28,669 nucleotides of DNA from DASZTU01 sp035493835. GTDB taxonomy: Bacteria > Pseudomonadota > Alphaproteobacteria > Rhizobiales > Devosiaceae. Of the stretch, positions 1-8,175 are shown piece after piece. The notes beneath the pieces are model-generated. The model searched no databases and was not told where the DNA came from. It worked only from the letters and a program-made list of their open reading frames with translations. Both the position numbers and the translations under genes were made by a program. The stretch spans positions 1 through 28,669 of the forward strand of contig DATJHO010000053.1 of NCBI GenBank assembly GCA_035493835.1, written 5' to 3'. Numbering within the stretch: position 1 is the stretch's first letter; each line of letters begins with the position of its first letter.

Positions 1-2
1 GC

Positions 3-12
3 ATCACCTCCC
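3..12 (-). promoter_or_regulatory. Strong ribosome binding site of an off-window gene
   Basis: Read on the minus strand this is GGGAGGTGAT, almost the full complement of the 16S rRNA 3' end. It begins three bases after the stop codon of the aspartate-dehydrogenase-like gene. The next gene of the operon therefore starts within a few bases of, or just beyond, the left window edge. Its product cannot be seen. Confidence 0.6.
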
Positions 13-14
13 GG

Positions 15-833
15 CTAGCCGATCCACACGGGCGAGGCAATCCGACGGATTGTGGCGATGGCGCTCAGCGCCGCGAGCCAGCTCGATTTCGGGTTTTGCT
101 CCGAGGGCTTGTTTGTGAGATCGATGGTGATGGTCCCGGATCTTCCTGTAACGTCCACCTGATGCTTGGTGAACTCGGCCGCCGGATCGGCGATCATCCG
201 AACCTGTACATGATCGATGCCGCCGGCCGCCGTGGCCAGCGTCAAGGCGACGTTGAGGTTGGACGGAAAGCCTGCGATTGCAGCGCGCGCATTGCCCTCG
301 AAGACGATGGTGGCGTCCGTCAGTCGTTCGACGTCGAGACCGGTCTTGCCGAAATGCGGCGCGTCGGCCAGTGCGCCCGGATGCTTGCGGGTCGTCACCC
401 GCACCTCGACGGGCCCACTCTCCATGGCGGAGAGAATGCCGTCGATCCCGGCGATCGCCCCGGACGGCAGATGCACGCGCCGGCCGGAATCGGCAGCTGC
501 GCGGGTGAGCTCGGCGACGAAGTCGGCGTCGGCGAACACGCCGGTGCTCATGATGATGACGTCGGCGCCGGCACGCAGCAGTGGGATGGCGTATTGCCTA
601 GCCGCCTCCGCGCCGGCGGCCTCGACCACCAGGTTTGCGCCCGCCGACGGCAGATCCAGGGGCTCGGTCATGCCGTTGCACCCCCATTGCCTCGCCAGCG
701 CGTCGACGGTGTCCTTGGAGCGAGGCCGGTTTGCAATGCCGACCAGTTCCACCCCCGGGATCGGCTTTCCAGCCAGAGTGCTTGCGATGACAGAGCCGAT
801 CGATCCGGTCCCGATTACGCCCACCCTGATCAT
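15..833 (-). CDS. Aspartate dehydrogenase-like NAD(P)-dependent oxidoreductase
   Basis: This 272-residue protein matches the L-aspartate dehydrogenase (NadX/DUF108) family, which is about 265 residues long. The N-terminal Rossmann fold carries GTGSIGS (residues 8-14). The C-terminal catalytic domain shows the family blocks EGNAR (179-183), FPSNLNVA (189-196), an active-site His in TKHQVDV (H224) and NKPSEQNPKSS (241-251). Family members oxidise L-aspartate to iminosuccinate or reduce oxaloacetate plus ammonia. The ATG overlaps the stop of the upstream alpha/beta hydrolase gene by four bases (ATGA), so the two are translationally coupled. No NAD-biosynthesis gene is next to it. Being last in view of an ABC-importer catabolic operon, it more likely reduces or oxidises a pathway imine or keto acid than serves NAD synthesis; that role is inference. 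The fold assignment is firm, the substrate is not. Confidence 0.85.
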   Translation of the reverse strand: MIRVGVIGTGSIGSVIASTLAGKPIPGVELVGIANRPRSKDTVDALARQWGCNGMTEPLDLPSAGANLVVEAAGAEAARQYAIPLLRAGADVIIMSTGVFADADFVAELTRAAADSGRRVHLPSGAIAGIDGILSAMESGPVEVRVTTRKHPGALADAPHFGKTGLDVERLTDATIVFEGNARAAIAGFPSNLNVALTLATAAGGIDHVQVRMIADPAAEFTKHQVDVTGRSGTITIDLTNKPSEQNPKSSWLAALSAIATIRRIASPVWIG

Positions 834-1651
834 GAATAGGTCTCTATTCCGCTGAGATAATCGCAGATCGCCTCGTTATAGGCGGCGGCCTTTTCGAAAT
901 AGACCGAGTGGCCGGCCGCAGGCACTACCAAGACCTCGACCCGCGGCAGGGAGGCCGCCATGGTGATCACGTTTCCCGGCGGGCAAACCCGGTCCTCGTC
1001 GCCAACGATCGCCAAGATGGGGCAAGCGATGGCAAAGTCTTGCGGCGCGCGGAGGCGCATCCGATCAAGCGCCTGCCGGACCGGCGCACGGTCCCAGGTG
1101 CCGCTCATGCGGTCAATTTCGACGAACATGCGGTAAAGGTCCGGCTGCTCATCGAACATGCGCCGACCGGCCGCAGGATTGATGCCGTCGGCGCGGCAGC
1201 GCACGACCTCCGGGTCTGCGGCGCTATCGGCAAGCGAGGCAATGCCGGGCAGGCGCAGCGAACCGGTCGTGCCGGAGAGCACGAGCGCATCGACCCGCTC
1301 GGGCTGCAGCAGCGCGAATTCCATCGCCGTCCAGCCACCCATCGATTGCGCGACAATGGCCGTGCGGTCGATTTCGAGGTGGTCAAGAAGCGCGAGCAAA
1401 TCCTGCCCGAACCATTCGGGACGGGGACCGCCGGTCACATCGCTCGAGGCTTCGAAACCGCGATGGCTAAAGCTGATGCAGGTGTAGCTTTCAGGCAAGT
1501 CCCTCATCTGCTGCCACCACGAATTGAGGTTCCCCCCGATCCCATGGGCGAACACTATGGGCGGACCATTGCCGGCGATGGCATAGGCGATTTCGCCCCC
1601 CTCGACCGCGACGGTGCCGCGGCCGACAGGCATGACCTGATCGAGGACCAT
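830..1651 (-). CDS. Alpha/beta hydrolase (lactonase/esterase-like)
   Basis: This 273-residue protein is a typical alpha/beta hydrolase. The oxyanion-hole motif HGIGG lies at residues 36-40, the nucleophile elbow AQSMGG at 101-106 (Ser103), the acid in GDEDRVCPP (Asp218 or Asp220), and the catalytic His in AAGHSVYFE (His248). The overall pattern resembles 3-oxoadipate enol-lactonase-like and other small-ester or lactone hydrolases. An open frame extends upstream to 1762, but that would overlap the preceding gene by about 70 bases. The ATG at 1651, with AAGG about 13 bases upstream, leaves a 40-base gap and starts just before the first conserved strand. No signal peptide is visible, so it should be cytoplasmic. 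In this operon it could open a lactone or cleave an ester formed around the dehydratase step. The substrate is unknown. Confidence 0.85.
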   Translation of the reverse strand: MVLDQVMPVGRGTVAVEGGEIAYAIAGNGPPIVFAHGIGGNLNSWWQQMRDLPESYTCISFSHRGFEASSDVTGGPRPEWFGQDLLALLDHLEIDRTAIVAQSMGGWTAMEFALLQPERVDALVLSGTTGSLRLPGIASLADSAADPEVVRCRADGINPAAGRRMFDEQPDLYRMFVEIDRMSGTWDRAPVRQALDRMRLRAPQDFAIACPILAIVGDEDRVCPPGNVITMAASLPRVEVLVVPAAGHSVYFEKAAAYNEAICDYLSGIETYS

Positions 1652-1691
1652 TACGAAAGTGACCTTGATGACGCCTTGTTGAACCCGCTCG

Positions 1692-2822
1692 TCATCGCAC
1701 CAGATCCCCTTCTTCGGCGTGCCTTGCGGCGTAGTGGGCGAGCTTTTCGGCATCGACCTCAATGCCGAGGCCGGGGCCGGTCGGCACTCTCATTGTGCCG
1801 TCCCGGATCTCGAAGGGCGTGGTGATGATATCGTCGGCCATCAGATAGTAGACGGTGTCCACCGCATGACGAATCTCGGGGGTCGAGGCAGCCAGTTGCA
1901 GATGGCAGGCCGTCGAGATCCCCAACTCGCCGCCGCTGTGCAGATTGAGGCCGATGCCGAAGGCATCGCAGAGCGCTGCAAGACGCTTCACGGCGTTGAT
2001 GCCGCCCCACTTGTGAACATCGCCGTGGATCACGTCCACGGCCCCCAGCCGCATGGCCGGGGCGAAATCCTCGAGACGCACCACGCACATGTTTGTGCAG
2101 AGCGGAATGCCGACCGTTTCCCGGACACGGGACATGCCCTCGAGGCCCTTGCACGGGTCCTCCAGGTATTCGAGGCCGAGCGGCAGCAATTCACGGCCGG
2201 CGGCGATCGATTCGGTAACCGACCAAACGGCATTCGGGTCGATGCGCAATTGCACGTCGGGCAGCGCGGCGCGAAGCGCCCGCATCCGCCGCACATCGTC
2301 GACGGGATCGTGCGAGCCCTTGAGCTTGAGTGCACCGAACCCGTAGCGGGCGCGGAACGAAACCGCCGCCTCGGCCAGAGTCTCGGGTGTCGGTTTGCCG
2401 GCCTCCGGCGGCAGCAATCCGGGCGTTACGACGCCGGTCACTTCGATCTGCTGCTTGAGCATGCCGCCGGTGAGTTCGGCTAGCGACTTGCCAGTCTCCT
2501 TGCCGATAAGGTCGTAGCAGGCCATTTCGATGCCTGCGAGTGCTGCATAACCGACATAGCCATAGAAGAACGGCGTCATGTCGAGCCGTGCCCGGAGCTT
2601 TTCGATGTCGTACGGATTCCAGCCGATCAGCAAGTCGCGCCAGCGTTCGATGATATTGGTGGTAGGCGTGCCGCGAAAGGTTTCGCCCCAGCCGACATGC
2701 CCGGTGTCGGCCGTCAGCCGCAGCACGGTCCGGGTCGTGCCGGTACGGCGGTCGAACGAAGTCTGGAAAGGCATCTCGTAGGGGACGTTGATGGTCCAGA
2801 GGGTAACGTCGATTATCTTCAT
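1692..2822 (-). CDS. Glucarate-dehydratase-like enolase superfamily enzyme
   Basis: This 376-residue mandelate racemase/muconate lactonizing enzyme-type protein has a capping domain (about 1-125) and a TIM barrel. Residues fit the glucarate dehydratase pattern better than MLE or dipeptide epimerases: K166-x-K168 in LKLKGS, D195 in RIDPNAVW, E221 in EYLEDP, N244 in CTNM, D268 in GDVHKW and H295 in NLHSGGELG. In E. coli GlucD the equivalents are the KxK bases, Asp/Glu/Asn magnesium ligands and an Asp-His dyad. The enzyme should abstract a proton next to a carboxylate and probably dehydrate an acid sugar or similar hydroxy acid. The start at 2822 has AGGA eight bases upstream and lies one base past the ATPase stop. 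A 37-codon upstream extension would run into the ATPase gene and was rejected. Exact substrate is unknown. Confidence 0.85.
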   Translation of the reverse strand: MKIIDVTLWTINVPYEMPFQTSFDRRTGTTRTVLRLTADTGHVGWGETFRGTPTTNIIERWRDLLIGWNPYDIEKLRARLDMTPFFYGYVGYAALAGIEMACYDLIGKETGKSLAELTGGMLKQQIEVTGVVTPGLLPPEAGKPTPETLAEAAVSFRARYGFGALKLKGSHDPVDDVRRMRALRAALPDVQLRIDPNAVWSVTESIAAGRELLPLGLEYLEDPCKGLEGMSRVRETVGIPLCTNMCVVRLEDFAPAMRLGAVDVIHGDVHKWGGINAVKRLAALCDAFGIGLNLHSGGELGISTACHLQLAASTPEIRHAVDTVYYLMADDIITTPFEIRDGTMRVPTGPGLGIEVDAEKLAHYAARHAEEGDLVR

Positions 2823-2823
2823 T

Positions 2824-3945
2824 TCAATTTCCTGCAAGTGCCATGGCGGGAGCACCGGCAGCGACCAGCTCGATGCGGTTACCGTCGCTGTCGAAGAGAT
2901 GCAGGGCATCCATCGCCAGGCGAAGCCCGACATGATCCCCCACGACGGGACGGAAATCGCTGCTGGTCCGGACGAGAACGGTCTGGCCGCCGATATTGAT
3001 GGTGACGAAAATATCCGGGTGGAGAGGCTCGACCAGCTCTATCCTGCCGCTGAACATCCCCTCTTCTGCATCCGTCAGGGTGATCGATTCAGGTCGCACG
3101 CCAAGGGTTGCGGCGGGAGAATTGCCACCTTGCGACAGGCGTCCACCGATGAAGAGGTCAGGCCCCCCGTTCGAGAGGCTGAACGTTGCCCCCCTTTCCC
3201 CATCGGCCATAGAGCCGGCGAGAAAATTCATCGATGGCGTTCCCATGAACTCGGCGACGAAGCGGTTGGCCGGGCGATAATAGATATCTTCAGGCGTTCC
3301 CAGTTGCTGCACCCTGCCCTGCGCCATGACCGCGATGCGGTCGGCCATGGTCATTGCCTCAGCCTGGTCGTGGGTCACATAGACGAAGGTCTGCCCGAGC
3401 TCGGTGTGGAGCTTCTTCAGCTCGGAGCGCATCACGACGCGCAACTTCGCATCGAGGTTGCTCAATGGTTCGTCGAACAGGAACACCGCCGCGTCACGAA
3501 CGATCGCTCGGCCCAACGCGACGCGCTGACGCTGGCCACCGGAGAGCTCCCGCGGCCGCCGCTCGAGAAGAGCGGTTATGCCCAGCATCTCGGCCGCTCG
3601 CTCGACCCGCGCCGCAACTTCGGCGGCCGGCACGCGCATGTTCTCCAACGGAAAGGCGATGTTCCGGCGCACGCTCATGTGCGGATAAAGCGCGTAGCTC
3701 TGGAAAACCATGGCTACGTCGCGACGGTCGGCCGTAAGTCGCGTGACGTCTTGATCGCCGAACAGAATGCGCCCCGAGGTCGGCTGCTCCAATCCACTCA
3801 GCATACGAAGCGTCGAGCTCTTGCCGCAACCGGACGGCCCGACTATGGCCAGAAACTCGCGATCGGCGATATCGATATCGACGCCGTTGACGGCGGCGAA
3901 ATCGCCGAAGCGCTTGACCAGTGACTGAATTTGAACGCGTGCCAC
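2824..3945 (-). CDS. ABC importer ATP-binding protein (UgpC/MalK type)
   Basis: This 373-residue ATPase drives the importer encoded just upstream in the operon. It has Walker A GPSGCGKS (36-43), the Q-loop Gln82, signature LSGGQ (134-138), Walker B FLFDEP (155-160), D-loop and H-loop His192. The C-terminal third, about residues 240-360, is the OB-fold regulatory (TOBE) extension that marks the carbohydrate-uptake CUT1/MalK group. The start is GTG at 3945, one base after the stop of the serine hydrolase gene, with GGGAG close upstream. It is separated from its permeases by the hydrolase gene, an unusual but not rare order. Assignment to the adjacent permeases and binding protein is inferred from synteny. 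Confidence 0.95.
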   Translation of the reverse strand: MARVQIQSLVKRFGDFAAVNGVDIDIADREFLAIVGPSGCGKSSTLRMLSGLEQPTSGRILFGDQDVTRLTADRRDVAMVFQSYALYPHMSVRRNIAFPLENMRVPAAEVAARVERAAEMLGITALLERRPRELSGGQRQRVALGRAIVRDAAVFLFDEPLSNLDAKLRVVMRSELKKLHTELGQTFVYVTHDQAEAMTMADRIAVMAQGRVQQLGTPEDIYYRPANRFVAEFMGTPSMNFLAGSMADGERGATFSLSNGGPDLFIGGRLSQGGNSPAATLGVRPESITLTDAEEGMFSGRIELVEPLHPDIFVTINIGGQTVLVRTSSDFRPVVGDHVGLRLAMDALHLFDSDGNRIELVAAGAPAMALAGN

Positions 3946-3946
3946 C

Positions 3947-5044
3947 TCAAGCTCCCGGGTTCGAGGTCAGCGCAGCGGCGACCGTATTGAAGAATCTTGG
4001 CCGGAACGGCTCGATCAGATCATTGTCGCGCGAGGGGTGGACCCGGTTGGTGAGCAGCACCACCACCAGCTTTTCCGATGGCACCAGGCACATGGCCGTG
4101 CCGGTCGTGCCGGTGTGCCCGACGGCCTGGGCCGACAAGAGATCGCCGAACGTCCTGGCCGCCGCCGGCAGCCAGCAGATGCCGCGCCGCACCCCACGCT
4201 CATCGGTCCACGTGTTGGTCATCAGCCGAGCGGCTGCCGGGCTCATCACGCGCACGCCCGCATGGGTGCCGCCATTGAGCAGCATGCTGCCAAGGACAAG
4301 CAGGTCGGCGGCGGAGCTGAAGAGGCCCGCATGGCAGGAGACGCCGCCCATCATTTGCGCGGTCTTGTCGTTGACCACGCCCCAATCGTAGCTGTTCCGC
4401 CTCTCCACGAATTCAGTCGCCGGAATCCGCGGTCGCAAGGCTTCCGGTGGGGTGTAGGTAATTTCGAGGCCCAGCGGCGTGAAGATTCGCTCGGCCAGCA
4501 GTTCGTCGAGCTTGCGGCCGCTCGCCCGCTCCACGATTAGCGCCAGCAGGATGAAGTTGATGCTCGAATAAAGGAACATCGCGCCCGGCTGTCCGACCAG
4601 CGGCAGCGCCAGATAGGCCGGCAGCAGCGTCTCCCAGTTCTGGTGTTCATGATAGAGTTTCGGATTGGACTGGATGCCCGAGGTGTGGCTGACGATATGC
4701 CGGATGCGGATCGCCGCCTTGTCGCCCGTGGCAAATTCCGGGACGAACCGTCCAACCGGATCGTCGAGGGTCAGTAGCCCGTCTTCGATGCAGAGCAGCA
4801 GTGCCATGCCGGAGATCGGCTTGCTCACCGAGGCAAGGTCGAACATCGCATCGACCGGCATGGTGTTCTTTACCTCCGGTCCGTCCTGCTGACGTCCGGC
4901 GGCGTATTCAAAAACCTGTCGGCCATTGCGGGCAATTGCCGCGACAGCGCCTGGGAACACCCCGTCCCGCGCGCCTTGGTCCATGAACTGCCGCACACTG
5001 GCGAGACGGCTCTCGTCCAGACCGGAAATATTCTCTGTCAACAT
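3947..5044 (-). CDS. Serine hydrolase, beta-lactamase/esterase EstB fold
   Basis: This 365-residue protein belongs to the class C beta-lactamase/penicillin-binding-protein-like serine hydrolases. The SxxK motif is S72-V-S-K75 in ASVSKPISG, followed by the family block IVSHTSGI (117-124). The second catalytic motif is Y159-S-S161 in place of the usual YxN, and the third is HTG in GHTGTTGT. Members include esterases, D-aminopeptidases and amide hydrolases. No signal peptide is seen, so a role in antibiotic resistance is unlikely and a cytoplasmic esterase or amidase role is preferred. It lies between the permease and ATPase genes with gaps of two and one bases, so it probably processes the imported compound. 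The replacement of Asn by Ser in YxN may mean altered specificity. Confidence 0.85.
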   Translation of the reverse strand: MLTENISGLDESRLASVRQFMDQGARDGVFPGAVAAIARNGRQVFEYAAGRQQDGPEVKNTMPVDAMFDLASVSKPISGMALLLCIEDGLLTLDDPVGRFVPEFATGDKAAIRIRHIVSHTSGIQSNPKLYHEHQNWETLLPAYLALPLVGQPGAMFLYSSINFILLALIVERASGRKLDELLAERIFTPLGLEITYTPPEALRPRIPATEFVERRNSYDWGVVNDKTAQMMGGVSCHAGLFSSAADLLVLGSMLLNGGTHAGVRVMSPAAARLMTNTWTDERGVRRGICWLPAAARTFGDLLSAQAVGHTGTTGTAMCLVPSEKLVVVLLTNRVHPSRDNDLIEPFRPRFFNTVAAALTSNPGA

Positions 5045-5046
5045 GG

Positions 5047-5904
5047 CTATCCCTTTACCGCTCCGGCGGTGAAACCACTCACGATCCAGCGCTGGAACCA
5101 GAAGGCGAGCACGAATGGCGGTATCACCGCCAGCATGCCGGACGTGGCAAGCAGCCCGTAGTCGGCGTTAATGTCAGTGGCGAAGTTGGAGATGATCACC
5201 GGCATGGTGGTGTTGCCCGTCCCCGAGGTGAACAACAGGGGATAGAGGAACGATCCCCACGACGACATGAAGCCGAAGACCCCCGTCGCTATCAGGCAGG
5301 GCGTTGCGGCCGGCAGGAACACCTTGAGCATCGCTTGCAGCCAATTGCAGCGATCAATTCGGGCCGCTTCTTCGATGTCGCGCGGAATGGTGCGGAAATA
5401 CCCGGCGAGCAGCCAGATGCTGAACGGCAGAGTCTCGGTGGTCTCGACCAAAATCAACGAAAAGATGTTGTTGAGCAGCCCGAGCTTCTGCAGCACCACG
5501 TAGAGCGGGATCATGATGCCGATGGCCGGGATCATTCGCGAAACCAGATAAGCAAGCATCAGCACGCCGCTGCCGCGAAACCTGAGGCGTGCGAAGGAAT
5601 AGGCGGCCATCGAGCCCAACACGATATTCGCAACAGCAACGGAGAGACCGACAATGAGGCTGTTGAGCATGGCCCGCGGCATCGCGGCGATCGCATCGGC
5701 CCCCATCGTCGCCTGACGGGCGCTGGGATTGAAGAAGGCGGCATAGTTGTCGAACGTCGCCGCGTGCGGAATCCAGTGCGGAGGCACCGAGAGGGCCTCG
5801 GACTGGGTCATGATGCTGAGCAGGAACATCCATGCCACGGGTGCCAGCAGGTAAAGCGCCGCCAGCAGCATGAAAACGTAGATCGCGATACCGCCGATCT
5901 TCAT
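5047..5904 (-). CDS. ABC importer permease 2 (MalG-like)
   Basis: This 285-residue inner-membrane protein has about six membrane segments, the first at residues 5-27 (AIYVFMLLAALYLLAPVAW region). It carries the cytoplasmic EAA loop, EEAARIDRCNWLQAML followed by FLPAATP, which contacts the ATPase. It belongs to the binding-protein-dependent transport inner-membrane component family, CUT1 MalG/UgpE group. The ATG at 5904 overlaps the stop of permease 1 by four bases (ATGA). A longer open frame upstream of it is only an out-of-frame shadow of permease 1. It forms a heterodimer with permease 1 to import an unidentified sugar-like or acid-sugar solute. Confidence 0.93.
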   Translation of the reverse strand: MKIGGIAIYVFMLLAALYLLAPVAWMFLLSIMTQSEALSVPPHWIPHAATFDNYAAFFNPSARQATMGADAIAAMPRAMLNSLIVGLSVAVANIVLGSMAAYSFARLRFRGSGVLMLAYLVSRMIPAIGIMIPLYVVLQKLGLLNNIFSLILVETTETLPFSIWLLAGYFRTIPRDIEEAARIDRCNWLQAMLKVFLPAATPCLIATGVFGFMSSWGSFLYPLLFTSGTGNTTMPVIISNFATDINADYGLLATSGMLAVIPPFVLAFWFQRWIVSGFTAGAVKG

Positions 5905-6836
5905 TCCACGTCTCCCCTCTTGTAGAGGCCGCGGAGGTAGACGAGCGCCACCAGCAGCGTGATAAACATGATGATGTATGAATAAGCCGCGCCCATGCCG
6001 GCGTTGAGGTAGACGAAGGTCGTCTGGTAAGTGAGCCAGGCGAGCGAAGTCGTGGAATTGCCGGGGCCGCCGCCGGTCAGCACGTAGAACAGGTCGAAGG
6101 CCTTCACCGCGCCCATGGTCTGGAGGATCATCACGATCATGATCGGGCGCAACAGCCAGGGCAGCGTGATCGCGCGCAGCACACGCCAACGACTGGTCCG
6201 GTCGACCATCGCCGCCTCATAGAGTTCGCGTGGAATGGCCTGCAGCGCCGCCAGCAGGATTATGGTCGCCAGCGGTACGTGGTTCCAGGCATGCGCGATG
6301 ATGATGATGACGAGGGCCAGGTTCGGATCAGTCAGCCACGATTGATAGTGGCTGATGAGGCCCAGTTGCACCAACAGCCCGTTGAACGCACCGACATGCG
6401 GATCGAAGATCAATTGCCAGAGCGTCGCGTTGACGATGGGGGGAATGGCCCACGGCACCAAAATGAGGGCGCGCAGCAGTCCCCGTCCGCGCGCCGGCAC
6501 GTTGAGCAGCAAGGCCAGCGCTAGCCCCAGCACAACGATCAGCAGCACTGAGGCGATGCTGAACTTCAGCGTGACCACGAGTCCCGACAAGAATTCGGGT
6601 GAGACCAGTGCGGTAAGATAGTTGTCCAGCCCGACGAAGGGAAAGCGGTTCGGTCGGCGGAAGCTCATTGAATGCAGACTGATCCAGAACGACAAGCCGA
6701 CCGGATAGGCCACTAGCCCCAGGAGAATGACGATCGAAGGCAGGTTCAACCAGTAGGGAAACAGGCGCCGCCAGATCGGAGGCTGACCGGAGGCGCCGTT
6801 CGCCAGGGCGAACGGCTCGGCTTGCGATACGGTCAC
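5901..6836 (-). CDS. ABC importer permease 1 (MalF/UgpA-like)
   Basis: This 311-residue inner-membrane protein has about six membrane segments after a short cytoplasmic N-terminus; the first spans roughly residues 33-52. The EAA loop reads YEAAMVDRTSRWRVL and ends in ITLPWL, typical for CUT1 permeases. The start is GTG at 6836, two bases after the stop of the binding-protein gene, so translation is probably coupled. It pairs with the downstream permease. The preceding Tat-secreted binding protein would deliver the substrate. Confidence 0.93.
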   Translation of the reverse strand: MTVSQAEPFALANGASGQPPIWRRLFPYWLNLPSIVILLGLVAYPVGLSFWISLHSMSFRRPNRFPFVGLDNYLTALVSPEFLSGLVVTLKFSIASVLLIVVLGLALALLLNVPARGRGLLRALILVPWAIPPIVNATLWQLIFDPHVGAFNGLLVQLGLISHYQSWLTDPNLALVIIIIAHAWNHVPLATIILLAALQAIPRELYEAAMVDRTSRWRVLRAITLPWLLRPIMIVMILQTMGAVKAFDLFYVLTGGGPGNSTTSLAWLTYQTTFVYLNAGMGAAYSYIIMFITLLVALVYLRGLYKRGDVE

Positions 6837-6838
6837 GG

Positions 6839-8149
6839 TTACGCGCTCTTCTTCAGTTGCACCGCCTTGTCGGCCGAGGCCTGCAATGCGTCACGGGCCG
6901 CCATGCGGCCGACGACAGCCTGCTGGAGCTGCTGCATGTGAAAGTCTTCCCACTCGGCGGCCCAGGAGAAAGTGATGTACTCACGCGCCTTGGCCAGTTC
7001 GCCCTGCTTGGCGAACATTGCCTGATCGCTCCACCGGCTCGTCTCGGCGATGATATCGGGGTCGTGGTCCAGGCTCTCATAAGCGTAGCCGACGCCGTTC
7101 TTGAGGTAGTAGCGCTTGGCTACCTCGAGGCTGCTGATGTACTGCAGCACCTGCCACGCCTCGTCCAAATTCTTGGCATCAGAGGAGATCGAGAACATCT
7201 GCGTCCAGCCGACAGTTCCATGCGGGCCGCTGGCCGTGAGGCTGGGGAACAGTACCTGTTTGGCCTGCCCGGGGACCTTCGAGGTCTTGGGATCGTTGAT
7301 GACCTTGAGGTCGTAGCGCGCGCTCGAGCCGAAAGCGATTTGCCCTGAGGCGAGCGCGAGGCGCCCCTCGGCCGTGCCCATCTGCACCGAGGTCGGATCG
7401 AGGATGCCGTCCTGGGCTGCCTTGACCAGCCATTCGAGTAGCTGCAGGGACACCGGGTCCTCGTCGGGGAATTTCGGCGAGCCGTCGGCAGCGAAGATGC
7501 TGCCGCCGCTGCCATAGACCGCCGACCACCAATGCAGTCCGGCATTGTTCTTCAGCGGAAACATCACCGGGTGCTCCAAAAGCCCCGCCTTCTTGATCGC
7601 GAGCGCCTGGTCCGCAATGTCCGACCAGGTTACCGGCGGTGTCGAAATCCCCGCCTTCTTCAGGATGTCCGCATTGTAGATGTAGGCGATGTGGTCGCCG
7701 TAGTAGGGCAGCCCCCAGACCTTGCCGTTGTACTGGAGTCCGCTGAGATGGAAGGGAATTAGCCCTTTGATGTGCTCTTCCCAGCCCGGCAGGTCATTGA
7801 TGGGCCGGATATATTCGGAATCGGCCCAATCGGCCACCGTCTGGTCGCGGACATAGAGCAGGTCGGGCGGATTGTTGCCGACAAAACGCGCGACGATCTT
7901 CTGAATGTATTGCGCTGCAGGCTCGGCGACGAAGTTGACGCTGACCCCAGGATGTTGCGCCGTGAAATCGGCCAGCACCTGGTTCTGGAATTGCGGATCG
8001 TAGTTCCAGCCCTCGAAATCGAGCGCAACGCTACTCGCCGACGCGGTATGGGTACCGAGAAGCGGGAGCCCCGCCCCCGCTGCGCCCAGGGCCACGCCCG
8101 CCCTGAGGAAGTTGCGCCGACTGAGCGCACCGTTGTCGAACAATTTCAT
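6839..8149 (-). CDS. Extracellular solute-binding protein family 1, Tat-exported
   Basis: This 436-residue periplasmic binding protein starts with a twin-arginine signal: LSRRNFLRAG (residues 9-18), a hydrophobic stretch rich in Gly/Ala/Leu, and a likely cleavage site after THTASA near residue 38. The mature part has the family 1 layout of sugar-type binding proteins, including GLPYYGDHIAYIYNADILKK-like hinge residues. Export by Tat means it folds before crossing the membrane. It follows the regulator gene by 26 bases and precedes permease 1 by two, so it is the first transport gene of the operon. The ligand cannot be deduced; the downstream GlucD-like enzyme hints at an acid sugar or a conjugate of one. 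Confidence 0.93.
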   Translation of the reverse strand: MKLFDNGALSRRNFLRAGVALGAAGAGLPLLGTHTASASSVALDFEGWNYDPQFQNQVLADFTAQHPGVSVNFVAEPAAQYIQKIVARFVGNNPPDLLYVRDQTVADWADSEYIRPINDLPGWEEHIKGLIPFHLSGLQYNGKVWGLPYYGDHIAYIYNADILKKAGISTPPVTWSDIADQALAIKKAGLLEHPVMFPLKNNAGLHWWSAVYGSGGSIFAADGSPKFPDEDPVSLQLLEWLVKAAQDGILDPTSVQMGTAEGRLALASGQIAFGSSARYDLKVINDPKTSKVPGQAKQVLFPSLTASGPHGTVGWTQMFSISSDAKNLDEAWQVLQYISSLEVAKRYYLKNGVGYAYESLDHDPDIIAETSRWSDQAMFAKQGELAKAREYITFSWAAEWEDFHMQQLQQAVVGRMAARDALQASADKAVQLKKSA

Positions 8150-8175
8150 AAATCGGATTCCTCACCTTCGCTAAA

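Noticed and set aside
2823..2933. N-terminal extension of the enolase-superfamily gene
   Set aside because: It would overlap the ATPase gene and lacks similarity to the family; ATG 2822 has a good ribosome site.
2788..3924. A 378-codon open frame on the plus strand
   Set aside because: It is antisense to the ABC ATPase, whose Walker motifs fix the true frame.
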